Position numbers and translations under genes: made by a program. Under the pieces are notes generated by a model. The model saw only the letters and a program-made list of their open reading frames with translations, had not been told where the DNA came from and did not search any database. DNA of 53,697 nucleotides from Granulicella sp. (GTDB taxonomy: Bacteria > Acidobacteriota > Terriglobia > Terriglobales > Acidobacteriaceae), in contig DAIDGQ010000029.1 of assembly GCA_027452215.1 (NCBI GenBank), positions 1-53,697 of the forward strand, given 5' to 3'. Below, piece after piece: positions 1-9,600 of the stretch. The stretch's first letter is position 1. Each line of letters starts with the position of its first letter.

Positions 1-62
1 GATTCATTGGACTCTCCTATACAACAGGCGGGAGAAAAGATACTACATTGTGGCATTTTTAT

Positions 63-91
63 CAAAAAAAAGCGGCAGAAAAGCCGCTTTT
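63..91 (-). terminator. Rho-independent terminator of the rRNA operon
   Basis: Read on the minus strand, an AGCGGC...GCCGCT stem with a short loop is followed by a run of eight T residues. It lies just downstream of the 5S rRNA gene, where an rRNA operon terminator is expected. Confidence 0.8.
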
Positions 92-102
92 AGGAATAAA
101 AA

Positions 103-217
103 CCTGGCGATGACCTACTTTCGCATGAGGAAACCTCACACTATCATTGGCGCATGTTCGTTTCACTTCTGAGTTCGAGATGGAATCAGGTGGTTCCAAA
201 CCGCTATAGTCGCCAGG
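103..217 (-). rRNA. 5S ribosomal RNA
   Basis: The minus strand gives a 115-nt molecule whose ends pair (CCTGGCGA at the 5' side, TCGCCAGG at the 3' side), as in the 5S terminal helix. It contains the conserved loop text GAACTCAGAAGTGAAACG and ends in GTAGGTCATCGCCAGG. The AACTCAGAAGTGAAAC form is what I know from gammaproteobacterial 5S; many other phyla, as I recall, read GAACACGGAAGTTAAG. To my eye the whole molecule resembles Legionellales-type 5S. That is recall only. Its neighbours to the right of 523 are acidobacterial, so this gene probably does not belong to the same genome. Confidence 0.92.
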
Positions 218-394
218 AAAACTGTTTCTGCATTGATTAATGGGAATGTATTATACCTAAATCATGCAATTAGTAAATAAAGAGTGTCACTTTTTTCTTA
301 GGTTAAGCCTTAGCCCAACATCTCAATTTATTATGTTAGGCCAAAGCCCAACCTACTCGTATTCGCTTCATAATCCAAAGTAACTCAGATTATA
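218..394. other. 23S-5S spacer, AT-rich
   Basis: Spacer between the 23S 3' end and the 5S gene, AT-rich and without an ORF of note. It carries two related stretches, 'taagccttagcccaacatc' near 304 and 'ttaggccaaagcccaacct' near 335, which look like a short internal duplication. No tRNA was seen. Confidence 0.6.
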
Positions 395-523
395 TGGTCA
401 AGACAATCAGCCAATTAGTACAAGTTAGCTGCACACATTACTGTGCTTCCACACCTTGCCTATCAACGTCGTAGTCTTCAACGGGCTTCATGGGAAAACT
501 CATCTTGAGGGGGGCTTCCCGCT
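395..523 (-). rRNA. 23S rRNA, 3'-terminal ~130 nt only
   Basis: On the minus strand the sequence contains canonical 23S 3'-end text: CAAGATGAGTTTTCCC, then GTTGAAGACTACGACGTTGA, GATAGGC, and the terminal CTAACTTGTACTAATTGGC ending in CTTGACC. Reading upstream from AGCGGGAAGC the expected continuation (CTGAAAGCATCTA) is absent and is replaced by unrelated GC-rich sequence at about 523/524. The remaining ~2.7 kb of 23S is missing. The fragment and the adjacent 5S form one rRNA operon tail, cut at this point. Confidence 0.88.
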
Positions 524-756
524 CAGCCGCTTCGGCTTGGATGACAACAACCTGTTGAGACACCACAGCTAAAGCCGCATTGTCGCTGGTGAACTTATGG
601 CGGGACTAAAGTCCCGCCCCTTCAAAGCGAGAGTGATGTGGACCGAGATGGTGCGGGCCTTTGGCCCTTGGCGTTCGTGGTGGGGCGTGACCTAGGCCTT
701 CGGCCTAGGCTGTGATGGGGCGGGCCTTTGGCCCTTTGCTCGTTGCCGTAGGGTTG
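524..756. repeat. Palindrome-rich spacer right of the rRNA junction
   Basis: GC-rich stretch without a credible gene. It holds a palindrome at 599-618 (ggcgggac-taaa-gtcccgcc, followed by ccttcaaag), a second at 691-709 (cctaggcc-ttc-ggcctagg), and the same 13-mer gggcctttggccc twice (655-667 and 722-734). The first palindrome recurs at about 13492-13511. These look like dispersed REP-type elements rather than regulatory sites of one gene. The spacer also lies downstream of the GH5-like gene, so the hairpins could stop its transcription. Confidence 0.6.
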
Positions 757-1881
757 TTAGTTGGTGGGGGTGCCGCGGGCGGTTAGTTGGCGGATGAGGT
801 CTACTTCGCGCTGGCGGTAGGGGGTGTCGTCCTGGCGAAAGACTTCGTGGAACCAGATGGTGGGCTGGATGAGGACGTAGGGGCGTTGCCAGGAGTCCCA
901 GGGGAGATAGGTTTGCGTTTTGCCGGCGACGAGACCCCAGTTGATGGCCGCGATGTTGTAGCGCTTGGCGATGGGGAGGATGGTGTCGAAGGTGCTGCCG
1001 TTGCCGCGGGCCATGTACTCGGTGCAGAGGAGCGGGCGGTGGTAGGGGAGGAGAGATTGGACCTTGGCTTCGAAGCCCTCGGGCCAGTCGTAGTTGTGGA
1101 AGGAGATGACGTCGGACTCGGCTAACTGGATTTTTGTGGTGGGGGACTGGGGGCCGTTGGGGGACCAATCGCCTTGCCAGACTCCGCTGGTGAGGGGCTG
1201 GGTGGGATGCATGGCGCGGGCCCAGGCGAAGGCTTTGGGGAGGAGCTCGTCGATGCGCTGGACCTTGGCGGGGAGGTCTTGTTCGCGGTCTCCTCCTTTG
1301 TTGTCGGGCTCGTTCCAGATGTCCCAGCCGAGGATGCGGCGGTCGTTGGCGAAGGCACCGACGACTCCCTGGACGTAGGCCTTGAGTTGGGGCTCGTCGG
1401 CGGGATTGAGGAGGCGCTCTTTGCCGGGGCTCTGGACCCAGCCGGAGTTGTGGACTCCGGGGATGGGAGGATGCTGCGGGCCGAGGTGCGGGTTGGTCTC
1501 CCAACAGGAGTCGAAGAGGACGAAGAGTGGGCGGATGTGGTGGCGCGCGGCGATGGTGAGGAAGGCGCTGAGGCGCTGCTTGAAGCCGTCGGGGTCCTGC
1601 TGCCAGAGTTGGTCCTGGAGGAAGACTCGCATGGTGTTCATGCCGATGGATTCGGCCATGCCAAGCTCTTTGTCGTTGAGCGCGGGATTGAAGGTGGCGG
1701 CCTGAAACATTTCGAGCTGGTTGATGGCGTCGGAGGGAACGTAGTTGGCTCCGACGAGCCAGGGCTGCTGAGCGTACCAGGCGTTGGCCTGGGCTTCGGA
1801 CCAGCGTGCGGAGGGAGCTTGCGCGGGAGTAGAGAGGGCGGGGGCGAGGAGTGCTAGAGCGATGAGGGATCGGAGGGTCAT
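757..1881 (-). CDS. Secreted GH5-like glycoside hydrolase (cellulase-type TIM barrel)
   Basis: Protein of 374 residues with an N-terminal signal peptide (about residues 1-22, ending in PAQA). The fold family is suggested by a cellulase-like layout: the start of the barrel at LVGANYVPS (42-50), the WDIWNEPDN motif with a likely acid/base Glu191, and a C-terminal LLCTEYMAR motif with a likely nucleophile Glu288. That spacing fits clan GH-A enzymes such as GH5. The substrate cannot be read from sequence; cellulose, mannan or xylan-type beta-glycans are possible. An AGGAG box sits 4 nt before the ATG. It lies downstream of, and on the same strand as, the CRTAC1 gene, but the two are separated by an inverted-repeat element (1905-2104), so co-transcription is uncertain. 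Confidence 0.75.
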   Translation of the reverse strand: MTLRSLIALALLAPALSTPAQAPSARWSEAQANAWYAQQPWLVGANYVPSDAINQLEMFQAATFNPALNDKELGMAESIGMNTMRVFLQDQLWQQDPDGFKQRLSAFLTIAARHHIRPLFVLFDSCWETNPHLGPQHPPIPGVHNSGWVQSPGKERLLNPADEPQLKAYVQGVVGAFANDRRILGWDIWNEPDNKGGDREQDLPAKVQRIDELLPKAFAWARAMHPTQPLTSGVWQGDWSPNGPQSPTTKIQLAESDVISFHNYDWPEGFEAKVQSLLPYHRPLLCTEYMARGNGSTFDTILPIAKRYNIAAINWGLVAGKTQTYLPWDSWQRPYVLIQPTIWFHEVFRQDDTPYRQREVDLIRQLTARGTPTN

Positions 1882-1904
1882 GGTGCTCCTGTGGTGCGGC
1901 TTAG

Positions 1905-2100
1905 CTAGGCAGTATCGACATAGAGTTGAGGCGGAGAAGCCCCTGGAGTAGTGGTGAAAAGGGGGGAATTCGTGCGGGTACGGTCCGCATGGCAGGTCCT
2001 TCGGCTGCGCCCCTTGCGATAAGGCCGCAACGGGCTTCGCTCAGGATGACAGGTTTGTTGTACATCAAATACTTGCGCACCCGCTCTATGTCGATACTGC

Positions 2101-2104
<4 letters not shown>
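1905..2104. mobile_element. 200-bp MITE-like element bounded by 21-bp perfect inverted repeats
   Basis: Positions 1905-1925 and 2084-2104 are exact reverse complements (left arm begins ctaggcagtatcgaca). The interior carries the acidobacterial dispersed-repeat text CATCCTGAGCGAAGCC and GCAGCCGAAGGACC on the minus strand. The right arm contains the stop codon of the CRTAC1 gene (2101-2103). No transposase is present. Alternatively it is a long hairpin acting on mRNA between the CRTAC1 and GH5-like genes. No target-site duplication is obvious. Confidence 0.6.
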
Positions 2105-3828
<1,724 letters not shown>

Positions 3829-3927
3829 GCGCGGATGTCCTTGTGGATCGGGAGGTGCGACGCGAACGCCGCGAAGACTATGGTACAGGCGGAGAGCGAG
3901 ACTGGGGAGAGGGGAGGGTGGGGAGAT

Positions 3928-3941
3928 AGTAAACGGTTACT
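3928..3941. promoter_or_regulatory. LacI-family-like operator between CRTAC1 and TPR genes
   Basis: The 14-mer agtaaacggttact is a near-perfect palindrome with a central CG, the layout of LacI/GalR-family operators. It lies in the 169-bp divergent intergenic region and could act on both genes. The assignment rests on shape and on recurrence upstream of other genes in this window. Confidence 0.55.
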
Positions 3942-3997
3942 GAAACGAATCGCGGGTTCGCGCGAGATAGCGGAAAACCACTATACTTCGAGCAATT

Positions 3998-5050
3998 ATG
4001 CGAAGAGTTGGCATGGGTCGAGCGATTTTTGAAAAAAGTTTGAAGAAGAGTTGGGGACGCAGGGCCGGAGTGCTGGTGCTGGCGGGCTTGGTGTGTGGCG
4101 CGGGGAGAGGGTGGGGGCAGGAGATTTTGCCGACTGCGGCGACGCAGATTCCGGCTTCGCAGGCACAGATTCCGTCGGCTCCGATGCCGCAGGGAGAGGC
4201 TGCGGAGGCTCCGCTGAAGGAGGCTCGGAGGCTGATGGAGGAGGGTGAGTTTCCGAGGGCGGCGACGCTGCTGAAGGGGTATCTGGAGACGGAGAAGTGG
4301 TCGGCGGCGGCGCATACGATGCTGGCGTATAGCGAGATGCGGATGGACGACGCGAAGGACTCGCTGGAGGAGTACACGCGGGCTGCGACGATTGCGAAAC
4401 CGAGTGCGACGGACCTGCAGAATGTGGCGAAGGATTATGTGCTGCTGGGGGACATGAAGGACGCTGAACACTGGGCCGTGGTGGCGGTGCAGATGGACGA
4501 TCGGGATGCTGAGGGATGGTATGTGCTGGGGAGGATTCGGTTCACGCTGCAGCGGTTTCAGGAGGCTGCGACGTGCTTTGAGCGGTCGCTGGTGCTGCTG
4601 CCGGGGAGCGTGAAGGCGGAGAATAATCTGGGGCTGTCGTATGAGGGGCTGAACCGGACGGACGATGCGATTGCGGCGTACCGGAGGGCGATTGCGTGGC
4701 AGGAGGGGACGGCTCATCCGAGCGAGCAGCCGCTGCTGAATCTGGGGATCATTCTGGTTCACCAGGAGAAGCTGGCGGAGGCAAAAGAGGTGCTGGTGAA
4801 GGCTGCGGCAATCGCTCCGAAGGACCCGAGGATACGGGAGCAGCTGGGGCATCTTTATCTGGATCTGAAGATGCTTCCGGAGGCGGAAGAGCAGTTGGAG
4901 GCGGCGATTGCGCTGGAGCCGAAGAAGCCGGCACTGCATTTTCTGCTGGGGAAGGTTTATCACCAGGAGGGGCAGGAGGCGAAGGCGAAGGGGGAGTTCG
5001 AGGAATCGGCGCGGCTGAGCGGGTACCATGCGAGCCCGGAGACGCGGTAG
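3998..5050 (+). CDS. Secreted TPR-repeat protein
   Basis: Protein of 350 residues. After a basic start and a hydrophobic stretch (about residues 20-40, ending GRGWGQ) that suggests export, the body is a series of tetratricopeptide repeats, for example AWYVLGRIRFTLQRFQEAA-like units, NNLGLSYEGLNRTDDAI and HFLLGKVYHQEGQEAKAK. TPR proteins are protein-interaction scaffolds; there is no catalytic motif. A second possible start (ATG at 4013) would also keep the hydrophobic segment, and no clear ribosome binding site separates them. It lies upstream of TBDR1 on the same strand but is separated from it by ~500 bp with its own promoter. Codons end mostly in G. Confidence 0.8.
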   Translation: MRRVGMGRAIFEKSLKKSWGRRAGVLVLAGLVCGAGRGWGQEILPTAATQIPASQAQIPSAPMPQGEAAEAPLKEARRLMEEGEFPRAATLLKGYLETEKWSAAAHTMLAYSEMRMDDAKDSLEEYTRAATIAKPSATDLQNVAKDYVLLGDMKDAEHWAVVAVQMDDRDAEGWYVLGRIRFTLQRFQEAATCFERSLVLLPGSVKAENNLGLSYEGLNRTDDAIAAYRRAIAWQEGTAHPSEQPLLNLGIILVHQEKLAEAKEVLVKAAAIAPKDPRIREQLGHLYLDLKMLPEAEEQLEAAIALEPKKPALHFLLGKVYHQEGQEAKAKGEFEESARLSGYHASPETR

Positions 5051-5232
5051 AGGGAGAGGAATCCGGGGGTCCTGGTTGCTTTGTTGTAATCGATTTAGTA
5101 GGGGCGTTGTAAACGATTCCCGGGCTGCGGGAGGGTGTGGGGAGAGGTGGAAGGGGAGCGGTGGGGAGGTAGCAGGGTCGATGATCTAGACCAAAGGGTT
5201 GAGGGTTTTCTCCACAGATGGGAGATTTTTTC

Positions 5233-5262
5233 TTGACAACGCAGCAGTGCATGACCTAGTGT
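5233..5262 (+). promoter_or_regulatory. Predicted sigma70 promoter of TBDR1
   Basis: TTGACA at 5233-5238, 18-bp spacer, TAGTGT at 5257-5262. The same TTGACA-N18-TAGTGT/TAATGT arrangement occurs twice upstream of the second TonB-dependent receptor (35067 and 35243), which supports the call. Confidence 0.6.
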
Positions 5263-5297
5263 TCATTTGCTTTCAATTCGCAAAAACTTAGCTGTTG

Positions 5298-5374
5298 AGA
5301 AAACGCTTCCAGAGATTCAATAGTAGTGAGCCATTGAAAAGCGTTTGTTTTTGGGAGCGGAGATAACGTTTTCC
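5298..5374. promoter_or_regulatory. Cluster of three LacI-family-like operators
   Basis: agaaaacgcttcca (5298-5311), gaaaagcgtttgtt (5336-5349) and agataacgttttcc (5361-5374) each have the AA-n-CG-n-TT core of LacI/GalR/CcpA-type sites. They lie 36 to 112 bp downstream of the predicted -10 box. In that position a bound repressor would act as a roadblock to transcription of TBDR1. Confidence 0.5.
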
Positions 5375-5420
5375 ATCAAATTGAGTGAGAGCTGGGTCGA
5401 ACTTACTGAGATATGAGTTG

Positions 5421-5534
5421 GGAAGTGCGAGCTAGAAGGTACGAGCTAGAAGGTACGAGTTGCGAAGTACGAGTTAAGAGGTACGAGCCAAGAAGTACGA
5501 GTAAGAAGTACGGGTTAAGAAGTACGAGTTCAGA
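5421..5534. repeat. Degenerate ~14-bp tandem repeat in the TBDR1 leader
   Basis: About eight units related to aagtacgagttaag follow one another, each 11 to 16 nt, with drift between units (gctagaaggtacgag, gcgaagtacgag, ccaagaagtacgag and so on). The array is purine-rich on the plus strand and lies inside the predicted untranslated leader, ending some 40 bp before the start codon. Confidence 0.85.
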
Positions 5535-5576
5535 TGCAGATAGTTGGAACGATCGCAGCATTTTCAGGAGTGCCGA

Positions 5577-8500
5577 ATGAAGACAGTGATAGCACGGTTG
5601 TTTAGGTCAGCAGGTTTGGTGTTGGGAGTGCTTTTGGCGCTCGCAGTTCCGGGAATGGCGCAGTCCACCCGCGGAGCTCTAACGGGAACGATCACGGATG
5701 CGACGGGGGCTCTGATCCCTAATGCGAACGTGGTGGCGGTGAACGCGACGACGGGGGTTAAGAATACGACGGTGTCGACGTCGTCGGGCGACTACCGCTT
5801 TACCGAGCTTGCGGTGGGAACCTACACGGTGACGGTGACGGCGGCGGGGTTCGAGGTGGGTACGGCGACGGGCGTGACGGTGAGCATCAACAGTGTGTCT
5901 GCGTTGAATGTGAGGCTGAAGGTAGGAACGCAGAGCGATACGGTGACGGTGGATGCGAGCGGGTTGCGGCTGCAGACGGCGACGTCGGATATCAGTGGAA
6001 CGATTTCGCAGAAGCAGATTGAAGATCTGCCGTTGTCGATTGCGACGGGCGTGGGTGGGTTGCGGTCGCCTGAGACGTTTGCGTTTTTGATTCCGGGAAC
6101 GACGGGACCTGGAACGGGCGGCAACGCACCCTTCCAGGGGAACGGCGTGTTCCTTTCGAAGCTGGGCGGTGGACAGAACTACGGTGCAGAGGTGCTGCTG
6201 GATGGAGCGAGTATCACTCGCAGTGAGAACGGATCGTCGTTCGATGAGACGTCTCCGTCGATTGAAGCGCTGCAGGAGTTCAAGGTAACGACGGCGACTC
6301 CGTCAGCGGAGTTTGGCAGGACGACTGGCGGTATTGAGAGCTTTGCTACGAAGTCGGGCACGAACGCGTTTCACGGTACAGGGTTTGCGATTGTGAAGAA
6401 CCGGGTGTTCGATGCGAACAGCTGGTTCAATAACGGATACAAGGCTCAGAACTGCGTGGGAGTATCGGAGATCAACTGCGCGTACTCGAAGCCGAAGGAC
6501 AGCAAGTTTGATTTTGGCGGAACGTTTGGTGGACCGATCCGTATTCCGAAGTTGTACAACGGAAAAGATCGCAGCTTCTTCTTCTTTGCGTGGGAGCAGT
6601 ACAAGCTGCAACTGGGCGGCAACACGCAGTCGACGGTGCCGACGAATACGGGTGGAACGACGGGACAGGGCGAAGTGGGTGGTGACTTTTCGGCGATCCT
6701 GGGTGGACCGACGAGCGTGATCAATCCTTGCACTGGACAGCCTGTGCTGCAGAACCAGATCTTCGATCCGGCGACGTCGAACATTAATGTGACGGCGACG
6801 AATCCGAACGGGATTCCGTGCCGGTTGCCGTTCCCGGGCAACATTATTCCTCAGACACGATTCAGTGCGGCGGCAAAGAATATGATCGCGGGCCTGCCAG
6901 CACCGAACCAGGCGGCGACGCTAAACCTTCCGTATGGGTTCTACAACAACTATGCGATGGCTTCGGTTGCTCCGACGGCGAACACGACGTACACGATCCG
7001 CATCGATCAGAATGTGGGAGCGAAGAACAAGCTGTTTGCTTCGTACAGCTCGCGCGACAACTTCAGCCTGCATGGGTTGAACAATCTTCCGGGGCAGTTC
7101 AATTCGGGATCGTACACACAGGACTTCCAGACGCATTACACGCGTGCGGGATGGGACTTCACGTTTACTCCGACTCTGTTGAACCACTTGAATCTTGGGT
7201 ATAACAGGACGAACAGCAAGAACGTTTCGGTATCGTTTTCGCAGGGACCGTCTCCGACGAAGCTGGGAATCGCGAACGAATATACGACGGCGTTTCCGGT
7301 GGTGAACTTTGATGGGCTGGACAGCTTCACGTCGTGGGGCCAGCAGCAGAATGGAACGAACATCGACAACGGCAGCCGCGTGGATGACAGCGTGAACTGG
7401 CAGAAGGGGCGGAACAGCTTCAAGTTCGGCGTTGACTGGCGGTACCAGCAGTACTCGGTTGAGCAGTTCAACCTGTCGAACATCAACTTCCTGCGCAGTG
7501 AGACGGATGTGGCGGCGATCGGCGGGATTCCTCAGTTCCAGAGCGGAAACAGCTTTGCGAGCTTGCTGCTGGGCGAGGTGGATAACTCGGGACAGACGGT
7601 GTACAACCACAATCCGCGGTGGAACTCGCACTATGAGGCGTTCTATATCGAAGACGATATGAAGGTGTCGAGCAACCTGACGCTGAATCTTGGACTGCGG
7701 TATGACATTGATGTTCCACGCAAAGAGGCGGACAACTTCAGCTCGAACTTCAGCTTGACGGCTCCGGATGCAGCTGCGGGCGGATTGCCGGGAGCGCTGG
7801 TGTTTGCGAAGAATTGCAATTGCAACACGGCGTGGGCGGACACCTGGTACAAGGACCTGGCGCCACGGATCGGGTTTGCGTATGTGTTGCCAGGAACGAA
7901 TGGCAAGCTGGCGCTGCGCGGTGGTGGAGCGATCATCTATGGACCGCTGCAGTACAACGATTTCGGTTCGTCGATGACGGCGGGCTATACGCAGAGCCGT
8001 GGGATTGGAAGCTTCTATACGGGGCCTGGAACCGCGGGTGGATATAGCCCGGCGTTCCAGCTCGACCAGGGCTTCCCGTCGCTGAGCTTTGCGCCGAGCC
8101 TTGATCCGACGCAGCTGACGGCTCCGAATGGACCGGGAAGTTTTGGTCCGGTCGCGGGTGAGTTGATCTTGCCGAGGGATGGACGGCCGTCGATGACGAG
8201 CAACTGGAGTCTTCAGTTGCAGGATGAGCTGGCGCAGGATTTGATTCTGTCGATCGGGTACATCGGTCAGACAGCACAGAATCTGAAGACGGGCTTCCTG
8301 ACGAACATCAACAACATCTCTCAGAATTATTTTGCGATGGGCGACCATCTGAACGATCCGTATAACCTGATTCCGTTGGGTGGATCGTCGGATGGAGTGC
8401 AGGCTCCGTATGCGAGCTTCACGGGCAACCTGGGACAGGCTCTGCGGCCGTTCCCACAGTATGACTACATTGCGGGAGATTGCTGCCTGGAGAACCTGGG

Positions 8501-9413
8501 CCACTCCTCTTATGATGCGGCGGTGATTTCACTGGAGCGCCGGTTCCGGCAGGGCTTCAATCTTCAGGCCTCGTATACGTGGTCGAAGAATCTGACGGAT
8601 GCGGACTCGGCACTTCCGTTCCAGGTGGAAGGGCAGCAGGCGCAGGGACAGAGCTCGACGAACCTGCGGCTGGAGAAGGCGGTGAGCTTGCAGAATACTC
8701 CGCAGGTTTTCTCACTGAGCTATCTGTATCAACTGCCGTTTGGAAAGGGACGTCACTTCCTGAATAACAACCGTGCGCTTGATTATGTGATTGGCGGATG
8801 GGAGGTCGGAGCTATCCACCGGTACCAGAGTGGACAGCCGATTCCTTTCGGATGCGCGACGGGAATTCCTTACTACCAGAACTGCATCAGCTTCACGAAG
8901 GGACCGGCGGTGCTGTCGCAGGGAGGGTATGCGAGCGCGGCGTACAAGAAGAACAAGAATGGGCCGAACTTCTTCAACGGGCAATCGTGGTTCAAGCCAG
9001 CGTATCGTCCGGCGGGATATAACGGGCCGAACGATCCTGGAGTGACGCTGGAGAACTCTGCGTTCGTGGATCAGAATCACGAGGGACCGGGCTGGTTCCG
9101 TCCTGCATCGCCAACATGCCCGGATGGATGCTCGTATGTGCCGTTCTCGCTGGGTAATATTCCACGCGTGACGGAGGCGATCACCGGACCGATCTACAAG
9201 GCGGAGGACGTTAGCTTGCTGAAGACGTTCTCGATCACAGAGCGAGTGAAGTTCCAGTTCAAGGCTGAGGCGTTCGACGTCTTCAACCGGCACCGCTTTG
9301 GACTGCCGAACCTTGAGCCCAATGCTTCGACGGGCGGAGGAGCGTTCGGTATCCCAACGTACACGGACTATGGTCCACGCAACATGCAGGTGACTGGAAG
9401 GATTAATTTCTAG
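5577..9413 (+). CDS. TonB-dependent receptor TBDR1 (Oar-like, carboxypeptidase-regulatory domain)
   Basis: Outer-membrane receptor of 1278 residues. Signal peptide at about 1-30 (ends PGMAQ). Next is a carboxypeptidase-regulatory-like beta-sandwich (GALTGTITDATGALIPNA to about residue 105), a plug domain (about 110-260, with LQTATSDISGTI and IEDLPLSI), then a long beta-barrel with repeated GFNLQASYTWSKNLTDAD-like strand motifs and a C-terminal phenylalanine (GRINF). This architecture is typical of the expanded Oar/SusC-like receptors of Acidobacteria, thought to import large nutrients such as oligosaccharides; the ligand is unknown. Start chosen at ATG 5577 with CAGGAG six to seven bases upstream; an in-frame TTG at 5544 lacks a binding site. 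It is followed by a strong terminator. Base use is G-ending at third positions. Confidence 0.92.
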   Translation: MKTVIARLFRSAGLVLGVLLALAVPGMAQSTRGALTGTITDATGALIPNANVVAVNATTGVKNTTVSTSSGDYRFTELAVGTYTVTVTAAGFEVGTATGVTVSINSVSALNVRLKVGTQSDTVTVDASGLRLQTATSDISGTISQKQIEDLPLSIATGVGGLRSPETFAFLIPGTTGPGTGGNAPFQGNGVFLSKLGGGQNYGAEVLLDGASITRSENGSSFDETSPSIEALQEFKVTTATPSAEFGRTTGGIESFATKSGTNAFHGTGFAIVKNRVFDANSWFNNGYKAQNCVGVSEINCAYSKPKDSKFDFGGTFGGPIRIPKLYNGKDRSFFFFAWEQYKLQLGGNTQSTVPTNTGGTTGQGEVGGDFSAILGGPTSVINPCTGQPVLQNQIFDPATSNINVTATNPNGIPCRLPFPGNIIPQTRFSAAAKNMIAGLPAPNQAATLNLPYGFYNNYAMASVAPTANTTYTIRIDQNVGAKNKLFASYSSRDNFSLHGLNNLPGQFNSGSYTQDFQTHYTRAGWDFTFTPTLLNHLNLGYNRTNSKNVSVSFSQGPSPTKLGIANEYTTAFPVVNFDGLDSFTSWGQQQNGTNIDNGSRVDDSVNWQKGRNSFKFGVDWRYQQYSVEQFNLSNINFLRSETDVAAIGGIPQFQSGNSFASLLLGEVDNSGQTVYNHNPRWNSHYEAFYIEDDMKVSSNLTLNLGLRYDIDVPRKEADNFSSNFSLTAPDAAAGGLPGALVFAKNCNCNTAWADTWYKDLAPRIGFAYVLPGTNGKLALRGGGAIIYGPLQYNDFGSSMTAGYTQSRGIGSFYTGPGTAGGYSPAFQLDQGFPSLSFAPSLDPTQLTAPNGPGSFGPVAGELILPRDGRPSMTSNWSLQLQDELAQDLILSIGYIGQTAQNLKTGFLTNINNISQNYFAMGDHLNDPYNLIPLGGSSDGVQAPYASFTGNLGQALRPFPQYDYIAGDCCLENLGHSSYDAAVISLERRFRQGFNLQASYTWSKNLTDADSALPFQVEGQQAQGQSSTNLRLEKAVSLQNTPQVFSLSYLYQLPFGKGRHFLNNNRALDYVIGGWEVGAIHRYQSGQPIPFGCATGIPYYQNCISFTKGPAVLSQGGYASAAYKKNKNGPNFFNGQSWFKPAYRPAGYNGPNDPGVTLENSAFVDQNHEGPGWFRPASPTCPDGCSYVPFSLGNIPRVTEAITGPIYKAEDVSLLKTFSITERVKFQFKAEAFDVFNRHRFGLPNLEPNASTGGGAFGIPTYTDYGPRNMQVTGRINF

Positions 9414-9445
9414 GACGCCTGAGAGGTAGTGGTACTGTTTCAAGG

Positions 9446-9482
9446 CCTAAGGGTGAAGCGATGCTTCACCCTTAGGTTTTTA
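9446..9482 (+). terminator. Strong rho-independent terminator after TBDR1
   Basis: Perfect 14-bp stem (cctaagggtgaagc at 9446-9459, complement at 9463-9476), 3-nt loop, then TTTTTAT. It follows the TBDR1 stop codon by ~32 bp. Confidence 0.93.
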
Positions 9483-9556
9483 TCGACGGCGGTGCGGCGT
9501 GGGCGGATGATTGCTCCGGAGCAAGGGCGGCAGTAGAATTTCGCGCAAGGACACTA

Positions 9557-9600
9557 ACTGGCAGGGAATTGACTCGCAGGGAATTGACTTGCAGGGAACT
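9557..9600 (+). repeat. Triple 15-bp repeat carrying ribosome-binding-site text
   Basis: Three consecutive copies of gcagggaattgact (the last ending gcagggaact) lie directly before the ATG at 9601. Each holds CAGGGA and, in two copies, an in-frame TTG 2 nt later. Only the last copy sits at a fitting distance from the ATG. Confidence 0.7.

Larger units (their letters stand above)
5051..5576 (+). promoter_or_regulatory. Long leader and control region of TBDR1
   Basis: Gene-free 526 bp. From left to right it holds two direct-repeat half-operators (ttgtaatcgattta 5084-5097, ttgtaaacgattcc 5107-5120), a sigma70-like promoter, three LacI-like operators, and a degenerate ~14-bp tandem repeat (5421-5534). 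The last ATG (5577) is preceded by CAGGAG. The predicted 5' leader is about 300 nt. Nothing else was seen in it. Confidence 0.55.

Noticed and set aside
395-523. Complete 23S rRNA gene
   Set aside because: Only the last ~130 nt match; sequence left of that on the minus-strand reading is unrelated.
5544-5576. TTG start extending TBDR1 by 11 residues
   Set aside because: No ribosome binding site before 5544, and the signal peptide begins at ATG 5577, which has CAGGAG upstream.
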